From the NCBI RefSeq assembly GCF_024158025.1, contig NZ_JAMZEL010000002.1, forward strand, positions 1 through 64,000: a DNA stretch of 64,000 nucleotides, read 5' to 3'. The stretch is from Runella salmonicolor (GTDB lineage Bacteria; Bacteroidota; Bacteroidia; Cytophagales; Spirosomataceae). A program made the position numbers and the translations under genes. This document shows, piece after piece, positions 50,446 to 59,524 of the stretch; within the stretch, counting starts at the first letter, position 1; every line of letters starts with the position of its first letter. The notes beneath the pieces are model-generated. The model saw nothing but the letters and a program-made list of their open reading frames with translations, was not told the origin of the DNA and did no database searches.

Positions 50446-52716
50446 CTACCCTTTCATTTGTGCTTCTACTACGGCAATGGCCACCATGTTCACGATTTCG
50501 CGAACGGAGCTACCCAATTGCAGTACGTAAACGGGTTTGCGCATTCCGAGCAAAATCGGGCCGATGGCCTCGTATTCCCCTACTTCTTTGAGCAGGTTGT
50601 AGGCGATGTTGCTGGCCGAAAGATTCGGGAAAATGAGCGTATTGGCTCCGTCTTCGGCCAGTTTGCTGAACGGATGATTGGTACGAAGCAATTCTAAATC
50701 AAACGGTAAGTGGGCCTGCATTTCACCGTCTACCACCATATCAGGGTGTTTTTTGTGTAAAATGGTGGCGGCGGTGCTCATTTTTTCGGCATCTTCACCC
50801 TTCGCACTTCCAAAGTTGGAGTAAGTAAGGAGGGCAATGCGCGGTTTGATGTTGAAGCGTTCTACGGCCTGCGCGGTCAATTCGGTGATTTCAACGATGT
50901 CATCGACCGTCGGGTTAAAATTAACGGTGGTATCGGCCAAAAACAGCGGCCCACGACGCGTAAGTAATATGTACATACCCGCCACTTTTTTCACCCCTGC
51001 TTCTTTACCAATGATTTGCAAAGAAGGGCGAATGGTATCGGGATAATTGCGGGTCAAACCAGAAATCAGGGCATCAGCTTCGCCCATTTCAACCATCATA
51101 GCGCCGAATGAACTCCGATAATACATCATCTTGCGGGCTTCGATGATGTTGACCCCTTTGCGCTGGCGTTTTTGGAAATACACTTCAGCGTAGCGGTCGA
51201 TGTTGGCCGATTGCTCAGGGCTATAAGGATCAATCACTGGAATCTCGGCGAGGTCCAGTTTATTCTGCTCAATGATGGCGCGTATTTTTTCTTCTTTACC
51301 CAATAAAATCGGGAACGCAATGCCTTCGTCGCGTACCTGTTGGGCGGCTTTGAGCACTTGCACGTTTTCGGCATCGGCAAAAACCACGCGTTTTGGGGCT
51401 TTTCTGGCCTTGCTGATAATCACCCGTGAGATTTGATTGTCCTGACCCAAACGTTTTTCTAACTGTTGAACGTACGCATCCCAATCCGTAATCGGGTATT
51501 GGGCTACTCCGCTCTCCATGGCGGCTTTGGCCACGGCGGGGGCAATGGTTGTGAGCAGGCGTGGGTCAACGGGTTTAGGAATGATATATTCACGACCGAA
51601 TTTTATGTTATCGGCATTGTAAGCTAAATTAACGATGTCAGGAACGGGCTTTTTGGTCAATTCGGCCAGCGCGTGCACTGCCGCCAATTTCATCGGCTCG
51701 TTGATTTCACGGGCCCGCACGTCCAATGCGCCCCTGAATATGTACGGGAAGCCCAATACGTTGTTGACTTGGTTGGGATAATCCGAACGTCCAGTGGCCA
51801 TAATGACGTCTTCGCGGGCGGCTACGGCGTCTGGATACGGAATTTCGGGGTCTGGATTGGCCATCGCAAATACCATTGGGTCTTTGGCCATGGAGCGCAC
51901 CATGTCCTGCGACACTACGTTGGCTTTAGACAACCCGAGAAATAAATCGGCACCCACCATTCCTTCGGCCAGCGAAGCAAAACGGCGCTCAGAGGCGAAT
52001 TCCTGCTTCATGGGGTCTAAATCGGTACGGGCGGTATTGATGTGGCCTTTGCTGTCGAACATATCGACGTTTTCGGGACGAACGCCCAAGGCAATATATA
52101 ATTTGGTACAAGAACTTGCCGAGGCACCCGCTCCTGACACCACCACGCGAATGTCCTCCACTTTTTTACCGACCAGTTCTAGTCCGTTTAGCAGAGCCGC
52201 CGAACTAATGATGGCCGTCCCGTGCTGGTCATCGTGCATGACGGGGATATTGAGCTCTTCTTTAAGGCGACGTTCGATTTCAAAACATTCGGGCGCTTTG
52301 ATGTCTTCGAGGTTAACGCCTCCGAAGGTAGGCTCCATTATTTTAACCGTTCTGACAAACTCATCCACGTTCTCGGTGTTGAGTTCAATGTCAAACACGT
52401 CAATGTCGGCGTAAATTTTAAAAAGGAGGCCTTTCCCTTCCATGACGGGCTTACCCGCTTCGGGGCCGATGTTTCCGAGGCCTAAAACGGCCGTTCCGTT
52501 GCTGATTACCGCCACTAGATTGCCTTTGGCGGTGTATTTATAGACATCTTCAACGTTTCTGAAAATTTCCATACACGGCTCAGCAACGCCGGGCGAATAG
52601 GCCAAAGACAGGTCAAGTTGGTTGTTGGTTTCTTTGGTTGGCACTACCTGAATCTTGCCGGGACGACCCTTTGAATGGTAATAAAGTGCGTCCTCTTTGC
52701 GAATTTTTGGAGGCAT
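50446..52716 (-). CDS. maeB: NADP-dependent malic enzyme with phosphotransacetylase-like domain
   Basis: A 756-residue enzyme of the MaeB type. The N-terminal malic enzyme half has LAYSPGVAEPC (start of the catalytic domain) and HDDQHGTAIISSAALLNGL, and a nucleotide-binding segment VVSGAGASASSCTKL. The C-terminal half (about 430-756) is the phosphate acetyltransferase-like domain, here a regulatory domain. It decarboxylates malate to pyruvate with NADPH. It is transcribed alone, ending at a hairpin. Confidence 0.96.
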   Translation of the reverse strand: MPPKIRKEDALYYHSKGRPGKIQVVPTKETNNQLDLSLAYSPGVAEPCMEIFRNVEDVYKYTAKGNLVAVISNGTAVLGLGNIGPEAGKPVMEGKGLLFKIYADIDVFDIELNTENVDEFVRTVKIMEPTFGGVNLEDIKAPECFEIERRLKEELNIPVMHDDQHGTAIISSAALLNGLELVGKKVEDIRVVVSGAGASASSCTKLYIALGVRPENVDMFDSKGHINTARTDLDPMKQEFASERRFASLAEGMVGADLFLGLSKANVVSQDMVRSMAKDPMVFAMANPDPEIPYPDAVAAREDVIMATGRSDYPNQVNNVLGFPYIFRGALDVRAREINEPMKLAAVHALAELTKKPVPDIVNLAYNADNIKFGREYIIPKPVDPRLLTTIAPAVAKAAMESGVAQYPITDWDAYVQQLEKRLGQDNQISRVIISKARKAPKRVVFADAENVQVLKAAQQVRDEGIAFPILLGKEEKIRAIIEQNKLDLAEIPVIDPYSPEQSANIDRYAEVYFQKRQRKGVNIIEARKMMYYRSSFGAMMVEMGEADALISGLTRNYPDTIRPSLQIIGKEAGVKKVAGMYILLTRRGPLFLADTTVNFNPTVDDIVEITELTAQAVERFNIKPRIALLTYSNFGSAKGEDAEKMSTAATILHKKHPDMVVDGEMQAHLPFDLELLRTNHPFSKLAEDGANTLIFPNLSASNIAYNLLKEVGEYEAIGPILLGMRKPVYVLQLGSSVREIVNMVAIAVVEAQMKG

Positions 52717-52867
52717 AACGATTTTTTGGGGGTTGAATTTGGGTTTGCAAGGTACGAACGAAAACCATTTGTCGTACTAATTAATTGTCTTTTTATGGAA
52801 GTTGACTTTTACTTTTGTGTTTTATGATTCACTTTTTACGGCATAAGAATGGGCAGTTAACAAAAAA

Positions 52868-52924
52868 AATCACGCAAAGACGGCAGAGGGGTTTTTCTTT
52901 GCACCTCTGCGTCTTTGCGTGATT
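52868..52924 (-). terminator. strong intrinsic terminator of the ppiC-surA-moxR operon
   Basis: The arms (52868-52889 and 52903-52924) pair over about 21 bases with one bulged G; the shared part is AATCACGCAAAGACG. On the minus strand the stem is followed by eight T (complement of the A-run at 52862-52869), just 16 bases after the moxR stop at 52940. The arm sequence CACGCAAAG also occurs at about 9784, so the hairpin may derive from a dispersed repeat. Confidence 0.85.
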
Positions 52925-52939
52925 ACTTTGCAGTAATGA

Positions 52940-53902
52940 CTACACTAATCGCTTTATGATTTCATTGACCGAAATTCCTTCGGCTTCTGCTTTAAAGTTA
53001 CGTACAATGCGGTGACGTAAGATAGGAAGTGCTACTGCTTTGACGTCCTCAATATCGGGAGAGTATTTTCCGTTGATGAGGGCGTTGCATTTGGCGGCAA
53101 GTATCAGGTTTTGAGACGCACGCGGCCCTGCTCCCCACTCTAGGTAATTTTTGGTGTCTGCGGTGGCCAAATCGCCCATTGGTCGGGTTTTTTGAACGAG
53201 TTTAACGGCATATTCTACCACATTATCCGTGACGGGAACGCGCCGTACGAGGTGTTGGAACGCTTCGATTTCGGCGGCTGAAATGACCGTATTAATTACC
53301 GGTTTATTGTCAGTTGTGGTGGATTTAACAATGTTAAGCTCTTCTTGGTAAGAAGGATAATCTAAGTAAACCATGAACATAAAACGGTCTAACTGCGCTT
53401 CGGGCAGGGGGTAGGTTCCTTCCTGTTCGATGGGGTTTTGGGTAGCCAACACAAAAAACGGACGACTTAACGAATGTTTTTGGCCCGCAACGGTTACCGC
53501 GTATTCTTGCATCGCTTCGAGGAGCGCCGACTGGGTTTTGGGAGGGGTACGGTTGATTTCATCGGCCAAAATAATATTGGCAAATACGGGCCCTCTGATA
53601 AAACGGAAATTGCGTTCATTGTCCAAAGTTTCAGAACCCAAAATATCGGAAGGCATCAAGTCAGGCGTAAATTGGATACGGTTAAAACTCAAATCCAAGG
53701 CACCCGCGATGGTTTGAATCAGGAGGGTTTTTGCTAATCCAGGTACCCCAACCAAGAGGCAGTGCCCTTGGCAGAATATAGCGGTGAGCAATAAACGAAC
53801 CGTATCATCTTGACCAACAATGACTTTGCCAATTTCTGCACGGAGTTTTTCGTAGGATTCTTTAAGTGCCTCAGCAGCAGCGACGTCAGAAGAAAACTTC
53901 AT
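52940..53902 (-). CDS. MoxR-type AAA+ ATPase
   Basis: A 320-residue AAA_3 ATPase: Walker A VGVPGLAKTL (51-60), Walker B LADEINR (about 112-118), sensor ATQNPIEQEGTYPLPEAQLDRF (about 155-175) and a C-terminal helical lid with ILRHRIVRNF. MoxR proteins act as chaperones for envelope or metal-containing proteins, often with a DUF58 partner; none is in the window. It is 73 bases downstream of the surA-like gene and ends before a strong terminator, so it is the last gene of that operon. Confidence 0.93.
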   Translation of the reverse strand: MKFSSDVAAAEALKESYEKLRAEIGKVIVGQDDTVRLLLTAIFCQGHCLLVGVPGLAKTLLIQTIAGALDLSFNRIQFTPDLMPSDILGSETLDNERNFRFIRGPVFANIILADEINRTPPKTQSALLEAMQEYAVTVAGQKHSLSRPFFVLATQNPIEQEGTYPLPEAQLDRFMFMVYLDYPSYQEELNIVKSTTTDNKPVINTVISAAEIEAFQHLVRRVPVTDNVVEYAVKLVQKTRPMGDLATADTKNYLEWGAGPRASQNLILAAKCNALINGKYSPDIEDVKAVALPILRHRIVRNFKAEAEGISVNEIIKRLV

Positions 53903-53975
53903 TTAAGGTTTATGGTTAGTGGTTTATAAATGGTTGTTGTGAATATAGCTGTTTGCCGCAAAAAAACAATCGACG

Positions 53976-55370
53976 CTAATTATCCTGCAGATTAATACCC
54001 ATCATTTTACATCCCTGAAACTCGGGGTCTACTTTAATAAAGACATCTTCGATTGCTTTCTTAAACCACTTATCTACCGCTTCTGTTTTTTTATTGGCTA
54101 AAACAATATTAGATAGCTTCTCAAAATCGTCTTTCAAACTGGCCGTATGCGGCTCTATTTTACTTTTGTAATAGATGATTCGCATGGCGGTTTTTCCGTC
54201 GTCTGTTCGATAGTTCATGGGCGCACTTATCGTGCCAACTTTCATGGTGTCGAGCATCATAAACAAGCCGTAGTCCATCGAAGCATCCAGTGGCAAGCGC
54301 GATGAACCCGACTGTTGGTCTTTCAACAAACCACCAGCATCGGCCGTACTTTTATCTTCAGACCACGTTTTTGCCACTTTTTCAAACTTCAGCGTATCTG
54401 TCTTGATAACATTATAGAGACTATCCAACACCTTTTTTGGGGCCGACATGTCCATGCGATTATAATCGGGGCGTAATAAAATGTGGCGGGCGTGGTATTC
54501 AGCGCCTCGGGTTTCGAGCAATTGAATCAAGTGCAAACCATATTCTGTTTCAATAGGCTCCGATAGTTCGTTTGGTTTGAGTTTCAGGGAGGCTCCTTCA
54601 AATTCGGGTAGCATTTCGCCGCGTTTGGCAAAACCAAGATCTCCACCCCGTTGCGCTGACCCCAAATCTTCCGAATAAGCCGAGGCCAATGAGGTAAAAT
54701 CTTCTCCTTTTTCTACCCGGGCTTTATAATCGAGCAAACGCGCACGTAATTCGTCGTTCTGTGCTTTTGTTACTTTGGCATAACGAACAATCTGCCCGAT
54801 TTCAACTTCGGCGGGAATATAAGGTAGGCTGTCTTTGGGAATGCTGTTGAAGAATTTTTTTACTTCATTGGGGGTCACTTTGATGGCTTCCGTAATTTTA
54901 CTTTGCATTTTTTCTGCTATCATTTCCTGTTTGATAGGCTCTCGCAACTCATATTTAAGGGCTTCAATGCTCTTCCCGTACGCCTCAATGATGTTTTTTT
55001 CCGAGCCAAAACGCTTAGCCATGTAGTCCATCCGGGCCGCTACCTGACTTTCAATCTGTTTGTCTTCAACAATAACGGAGTCTATCTCCGCTTTTGCCAA
55101 CAGCATTTTATTTACAATCAAGCGTTCTAAGGCCTGGCACATGGTAGGGGCTTGTTGGCCCTGGGCCTGAGATTGTGCCTGAATCATGTATTCTTCCAAT
55201 TCAGATCGCAGTATATAGTAATTGTCAACGCGCGCCACCACTTTGTTGAGGCTGGTGCTTTTTCCCTGTCCTTGAGCGCCCATGAAGGCAATACACGCCA
55301 ATACGAGCGTTGCCAAGGTGGAGCGAAGGACTGAGAGGTAAGATGGGTTTTGAATGAATGTTCTTTTCAT
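53976..55370 (-). CDS. SurA-like periplasmic peptidyl-prolyl isomerase
   Basis: A 464-residue secreted chaperone: signal peptide (about 15-36; STLATLVLACIAFMGAQGQ), SurA N-terminal helical domain (KVVARVDNYYILRSELEEYM, about 43-150) and PpiC-type rotamase domains in which EIGQIVRYAKVTKAQNDELR and, later, HARHILLRPDY are the family signatures (about 190-400). It helps unfolded outer membrane proteins cross the periplasm. It lies 59 bases after the larger ppiC gene and 73 before moxR. Confidence 0.9.
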   Translation of the reverse strand: MKRTFIQNPSYLSVLRSTLATLVLACIAFMGAQGQGKSTSLNKVVARVDNYYILRSELEEYMIQAQSQAQGQQAPTMCQALERLIVNKMLLAKAEIDSVIVEDKQIESQVAARMDYMAKRFGSEKNIIEAYGKSIEALKYELREPIKQEMIAEKMQSKITEAIKVTPNEVKKFFNSIPKDSLPYIPAEVEIGQIVRYAKVTKAQNDELRARLLDYKARVEKGEDFTSLASAYSEDLGSAQRGGDLGFAKRGEMLPEFEGASLKLKPNELSEPIETEYGLHLIQLLETRGAEYHARHILLRPDYNRMDMSAPKKVLDSLYNVIKTDTLKFEKVAKTWSEDKSTADAGGLLKDQQSGSSRLPLDASMDYGLFMMLDTMKVGTISAPMNYRTDDGKTAMRIIYYKSKIEPHTASLKDDFEKLSNIVLANKKTEAVDKWFKKAIEDVFIKVDPEFQGCKMMGINLQDN

Positions 55371-55429
55371 AATTTGGTAGGCTACTTCAAAATCGGATTC
55401 TCTATTGTTAAACGTACTAACGCCGTTTT

Positions 55430-57718
55430 TTACTTTGCTAAGTTACGTAATTCTTCTTCGTTTATCTGTACGGCAAACTTTTGGCGTAATTGAGTAAGCC
55501 AATTACGTTCCAGTTGTTTTTGGTAATCGTTGATCACGGCCCCACGCGCTTCACTGAAGGTTTTGATACGGGCGGGTTCGATTTTGGCGATAGAAACCCA
55601 TACTTTTTCCTTGTTGACACTTACCAATTGATCGCCCACCTCCCAGCGGGCGGCATCTATATAGCGGTTTGACCCTTTGGCAAAAGCCCCTTCAGTAATG
55701 AGTATATTACCCAGTTTAAGGGCATTAAGGGCTTTTTCGAGGTCTTTTTTAGACGTGCTGAAATACTGAAAGCTTACCCGGCGGTTGCGAGACGCATTGG
55801 CCACGGGTTTGAATTTGCCGTAATCTTTCTCGATGATTCGCGTCAGGGGAACACTGTTATTGGTAAGCGCCTTAATGGCATTATGAAGGCGTATCGTGGA
55901 AATGGAATCAGGCTCATCGGCATCGCCGTAGGCGGAAACTTCGACCGAATAATTTTCATTATTGAGCAAGGTCAGTGCCACTTCAAACAGGGCTTCCCGG
56001 TGTTTTACGCTTAGGATGGTCGATTTGGAAGGGAAAAGCAAATCGGTCCCTTTTCGCCGCAATTGATAAGGCTTAGAGGCAAGTGCTTCATGGGCCCTTT
56101 TAAGCAGCGTATCACTCTCGCTCACCGCGAGGGTAGCAAAAGCGCGCTCGGGGTAGCGGTAGTTGGCTTTATTTTGTTCCCAATATTGCTTCTGACCCAA
56201 TGAGTCGGTCAAGGAGCGCTCTAGTACGTTGGCTTCCATGGCTTGGGTGTACAAGACTCCGTCGCGCATTTCGGTCATTAATGCTCTAAATTCAGGATAC
56301 TTTTTTTCCAAATTTGCTTCTTCCGTTTCGACCAATTTCTGATTTACAAACTGACGAAAATAACGTTCGGCAAGGAGGGGTAGCGAAGTGCCCGCTGGGG
56401 TGGGTTGCTGACGATTGTAGACGTATTCGAAAAAATGATTGACGCTATACGGTTGATTTTCAATTTGCACCAGTGTTTTGTTTTCAATCGAAGCGTTGAG
56501 CGGTGTTTTGAATTTCCATTTTCCTTTTAGCAGGGATGTGTCAAGCTGGGCCAAGGCTGCCGCTTTTATAGGGGCAATTTCCGTCATTTTTGACGACGCA
56601 CGTAGTTTAGTAATTAATGCTTCCCGAATGAGTTCACCGCGCGAATCAGTGGTTACTTTTTGCCGAAGTTGCGGGGCTAATTCAGTAAATGACTCGATGG
56701 GTTTGCGATTAATCAGTTTAACAATGTGCCAACCGTAGTTGCTCAAAAAAGGCTGTGAAATATCGCCGACGCGTTTGAGTGAGAATGCTACTTCTTCAAA
56801 AGCAGGGGTCATGGCCCCTGTGCCGAATTCATGAAGGATGCCCCCGTTGTCTTTGGTGGTCGGCTCGTCGGAATAGTCACGACACACCACTTCCCAGGCT
56901 TCTTGTTGCAATAAACTGTGGGCTTTTTCTATTTTGGACTTGGCAGCGGCTTTGCCTTCAGAGGTGGCATTGGGACTGATACGTACCAAAATGTGCGCTA
57001 CTTGAACCTTACCTCGCGAAGCGCGACGGTCATTCACTTTGATCAAGTGATAGCCTGCGCCCGTTCGTACGGGGTCCGTTATTTTTCCAATGGGCGCGGT
57101 GTAAGCAGCGTTTTCAAAAGGATAAACCGTCTGAAATACCGTAAAATACCCTAAATTTCCCCCTTTTGGGCTGGACAACGCATCTTTTGAAAAACGGGTT
57201 GCGGCCTCTTCAAACGTAATTTCTTGTTGCAGGATTCGGCTACGTAAGGCAATGGCTGCCCGGTACGCCGATAAAGTGTCTTCGGGAGAGGCGTCGGGAG
57301 AAACGGGGATTAAGATATGTGAAGCGCTGACTTCCTGTTTCAAGCGTTCGTAGGCTTCCGCTACGAGGTTTTCCACAAATACTTTATCGGAAAGGTACGG
57401 CTGGGCCAATTGTTTCCGAAAAGAAGCCATTTCTTCCCGAAATTCGGCCGTTGTGTCTTTGCCGTCACTTTGGGCGGCGATTACTTTCAACTTTAAATTC
57501 GTATAAAGCTGAAGGTATTCCCTGATATTGGTTGATTTGGATGTATCGTCCGAAAATTGGTTTTTGGTAAAAGATTGAAAGAATTCATCAGTCGTAAATT
57601 TCCGGTCACCTATGGAAAGAATCACAGGTTCGGGGGGAGCCTGTGGTGCCGGTTTGGACGTTTTGCACCCCCATATACTTATAAATACGCCAATAAAACC
57701 CCAAAAACGATACTTCAT
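55430..57718 (-). CDS. large PpiC-type peptidyl-prolyl isomerase lipoprotein
   Basis: A 762-residue protein starting with a lipoprotein signal (FIGVFISIWGCKTSK). Two PpiC rotamase domains are recognisable: VSASHILIPVSPDAS to GYHLIKVNDRR (about 125-230) and VQVAHILVRISPNAT to GWHIVKLINRK (about 240-345). The C-terminal 400 residues are helical with a SurA-like architecture and no named domain; near the end NNENYSVEVSAYGD and NRRVSFQYF resemble an OmpA-type peptidoglycan-binding fragment, which is tentative. First gene of the ppiC-surA-moxR operon, driven by a consensus promoter. Confidence 0.88.
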   Translation of the reverse strand: MKYRFWGFIGVFISIWGCKTSKPAPQAPPEPVILSIGDRKFTTDEFFQSFTKNQFSDDTSKSTNIREYLQLYTNLKLKVIAAQSDGKDTTAEFREEMASFRKQLAQPYLSDKVFVENLVAEAYERLKQEVSASHILIPVSPDASPEDTLSAYRAAIALRSRILQQEITFEEAATRFSKDALSSPKGGNLGYFTVFQTVYPFENAAYTAPIGKITDPVRTGAGYHLIKVNDRRASRGKVQVAHILVRISPNATSEGKAAAKSKIEKAHSLLQQEAWEVVCRDYSDEPTTKDNGGILHEFGTGAMTPAFEEVAFSLKRVGDISQPFLSNYGWHIVKLINRKPIESFTELAPQLRQKVTTDSRGELIREALITKLRASSKMTEIAPIKAAALAQLDTSLLKGKWKFKTPLNASIENKTLVQIENQPYSVNHFFEYVYNRQQPTPAGTSLPLLAERYFRQFVNQKLVETEEANLEKKYPEFRALMTEMRDGVLYTQAMEANVLERSLTDSLGQKQYWEQNKANYRYPERAFATLAVSESDTLLKRAHEALASKPYQLRRKGTDLLFPSKSTILSVKHREALFEVALTLLNNENYSVEVSAYGDADEPDSISTIRLHNAIKALTNNSVPLTRIIEKDYGKFKPVANASRNRRVSFQYFSTSKKDLEKALNALKLGNILITEGAFAKGSNRYIDAARWEVGDQLVSVNKEKVWVSIAKIEPARIKTFSEARGAVINDYQKQLERNWLTQLRQKFAVQINEEELRNLAK

Positions 57719-57770
57719 CTTAACTTTTTAAATCTTAACAGGAATGCGCCTTCATTTATTGTGAAGTTTG

Positions 57771-57804
57771 CAAAGTTACGCCAACTTTCTGAAAGTTTAA
57801 ACAA
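57771..57804 (-). promoter_or_regulatory. Bacteroidota promoter of the ppiC operon (TTG-N23-TAACTTTG)
   Basis: On the minus strand TAACTTTG (complement at 57771-57778) is preceded by TTG (complement at 57802-57804) 23 bases upstream. Transcription would begin near 57763, giving a leader of about 45 bases before ppiC at 57718. Confidence 0.7.
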
Positions 57805-57841
57805 TACCTCCTTTTCACCCCCGCCAATCTGTTTTAGCCAT

Positions 57842-57849
57842 TATCTTTG
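57842..57849 (+). promoter_or_regulatory. -7 element (TATCTTTG) right before truA
   Basis: TATCTTTG matches the TAnnTTTG consensus but is only 3 bases upstream of the truA ATG at 57853. If functional, the truA message would be leaderless. No -33 TTG is found at the correct distance. Confidence 0.35.
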
Positions 57850-57852
57850 CAT

Positions 57853-58608
57853 ATGCGTTATTTTATAGAAGTAAGTTATAAAGGAACAATTTATCATGGT
57901 TGGCAACGGCAACCCAACGGCAATACCGTGCAGGAAGAACTTGAGCGAGCGTTGGCCATTATTCTGCGGCAGCCCGTTGAAATCATCGGTAGTAGTCGAA
58001 CCGACGCGGGCGTCCATGCCGAGCAGCAATTTGCGCACTTTGACGTAGAAAATCCCATTGCTGCTCCCGACCGGGTGGCATTGGGGCTGAATAGCCTTTT
58101 GCCTAAAGACATTGCCGTTCCCAAAATTGTGGCCGTCAGACCCGATGTACATTCTCGTTTTGCCGCCACGCACCGCTGTTATGAATACCGAATTATTTTT
58201 CAGAAAAACGCTTTTCTTACTGATTTAGCCCACGTATTTCGACCTGAGTTGGATGTTCAGCGAATGAACGAGGCCGCCGCGTTGTTGCTTCAATACACCG
58301 ATTTTGAATGTTTTAGTAAAATCCATACCGACGTAAAAACCTTTTTGTGTACCATTGAGCAGGCCTATTGGGAAGAAACTCGATTGGGACTGGTATTTCA
58401 CATCAAAGCCAATCGTTTTTTGCGCGGTATGGTGCGTGCCATTGTGGGTACTTTGTTGGAAGTTGGGCAACGAAAAAAGTCGTACGCGGATTTTGAACAG
58501 TTGATTATTTCTAAGAACCGTAAAAATGCCGCTGCTCAAGCGCCTGCCTGTGGGCTATTTTTGGTGGAAGTAGGCTATGATTGGGCGGCGGTCATGGACG
58601 ATATTTAA
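57853..58608 (+). CDS. truA: tRNA pseudouridine(38-40) synthase
   Basis: About 251 residues from the ATG at 57853; a TTG two codons upstream is less likely. It begins MRYFIEVSYKGTIYHGWQRQ and has the catalytic motif GSSRTDAGVHA (Asp51 is the nucleophile), and later FLRGMVRAIVGTLLEVG, both typical of TruA. It modifies U38-40 in the anticodon stem of tRNAs. It is divergent from the ppiC operon, 134 bases away. Confidence 0.96.
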   Translation: MRYFIEVSYKGTIYHGWQRQPNGNTVQEELERALAIILRQPVEIIGSSRTDAGVHAEQQFAHFDVENPIAAPDRVALGLNSLLPKDIAVPKIVAVRPDVHSRFAATHRCYEYRIIFQKNAFLTDLAHVFRPELDVQRMNEAAALLLQYTDFECFSKIHTDVKTFLCTIEQAYWEETRLGLVFHIKANRFLRGMVRAIVGTLLEVGQRKKSYADFEQLIISKNRKNAAAQAPACGLFLVEVGYDWAAVMDDI

Positions 58609-58626
58609 CGTTGGCGAGGCTTTATA

Positions 58627-58661
58627 GAACGTCGGCGAGGCTCTAAGCCTCGCCGACGTTC
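58627..58661. repeat. 16-bp perfect hairpin after truA with a partial direct copy
   Basis: Bases 58627-58642 (GAACGTCGGCGAGGCT) and 58646-58661 are complementary around a 3-base loop. A partial copy of the same arm (AACGTTGGCGAGGCT) precedes it at about 58608-58622. It may terminate truA, but no T-run follows; the doubled arm suggests insertion of a mobile repeat. Confidence 0.6.
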
Positions 58662-58704
58662 TCAAACGTTCTTAAAATTGACACACTTAAACGTATATAT
58701 TCAT

Positions 58705-59295
58705 TTGAAGAAGATTGGGATTATATTATTGGCGGCTGGCGAATCCAAGCGCATGGGCTCGCCTAAACAACTCTTGGACATTGACGGAAAAAGCCTCCTG
58801 CGTCGGACGGCAGAAGTGGCTTTAGCCACTGATTGTTACCCTGTTGTCTTAGTCATTGGGGCAAATAAGGCTCAAATTGCCCCCGAAATCATCAACCTGC
58901 CGCTGACCGTCATTGATAACCCCATGTGGCCCGAAGGGATGTCGTCGTCGGTGAAGATGGGAATGGCAGGGTTATATATGACTTACAAAGACGTGGATGC
59001 CGTTCTGATTTTGGTGTGCGACCAGCCGTATCTTTCGGTGTCGTTGTTGGAGCGGATGATTAAAATTTATGAAGAAAAACAACCGCCGATTGTCGCCTGT
59101 AAGTACGGCGACCAAATTGGTGTTCCTGCCTTGTTTGACCGTAAAATATTTGACGAACTGTTGACCCTGACGGGTGATAAAGGGGCGAAACCCGTTGTGA
59201 TGAATCATTTGGACGAAGCCTACCTCGTGACTTTTGAGGCGGGAAGCGTAGATTTGGACACCCCCGAAGATTACAAAGCTTTTCAGAATGGCTAA
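58705..59295 (+). CDS. MobA/MocA-like nucleotidyltransferase
   Basis: About 196 residues from a TTG at 58705, because the family motif starts right there: LKKIGIILLAAGESKRMGSPKQLL (nucleotide-binding loop LAAGxSxRMG). No ATG is available; a TTG at 58678 would add nine residues. Further family features are VCDQPYLSVSLLERMI and the end VDLDTPEDYKAF (metal-binding Asp). Relatives make molybdenum cofactor cytidine or guanine dinucleotides; the second gene of such a pathway is not present here, so the substrate is uncertain. Confidence 0.85.
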   Translation: MKKIGIILLAAGESKRMGSPKQLLDIDGKSLLRRTAEVALATDCYPVVLVIGANKAQIAPEIINLPLTVIDNPMWPEGMSSSVKMGMAGLYMTYKDVDAVLILVCDQPYLSVSLLERMIKIYEEKQPPIVACKYGDQIGVPALFDRKIFDELLTLTGDKGAKPVVMNHLDEAYLVTFEAGSVDLDTPEDYKAFQNG

Positions 59296-59318
59296 TTTCC
59301 TATTAATGACGCGTTGCC

Positions 59319-59346
59319 TGCGGACTGCGCGTCTGCGGACTGCGCG
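59319..59346. repeat. two tandem copies of TGCGGACTGCGCG
   Basis: The 13-base word occurs at 59319-59331 and 59334-59346, period 15, in the spacer between the nucleotidyltransferase and tldD. GC-rich compared with its surroundings. Confidence 0.6.
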
Positions 59347-59439
59347 GCGAAAATTTCGTTGTGCTGTAATGGCTTTTCGATAACGTCGCTTAAAAAAGCA
59401 AATTTGTCGCGGAATAATAGGCTGGTTTTATAATTTCCT

Positions 59440-59447
59440 TATTTTTG
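59440..59447 (+). promoter_or_regulatory. -7 element (TATTTTTG) of the tldD-pmbA unit
   Basis: Matches TAnnTTTG and lies 77 bases before the tldD ATG. A -33 TTG at correct distance is missing, so the assignment rests on the -7 element and position. Confidence 0.4.
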
Positions 59448-59524
59448 AATGTTACGTTCTAACCGATGGTAAGAAGTTTTTTCACTTCAACCGATTACAA
59501 CCATTCATCAAAACTAGACCAAGC

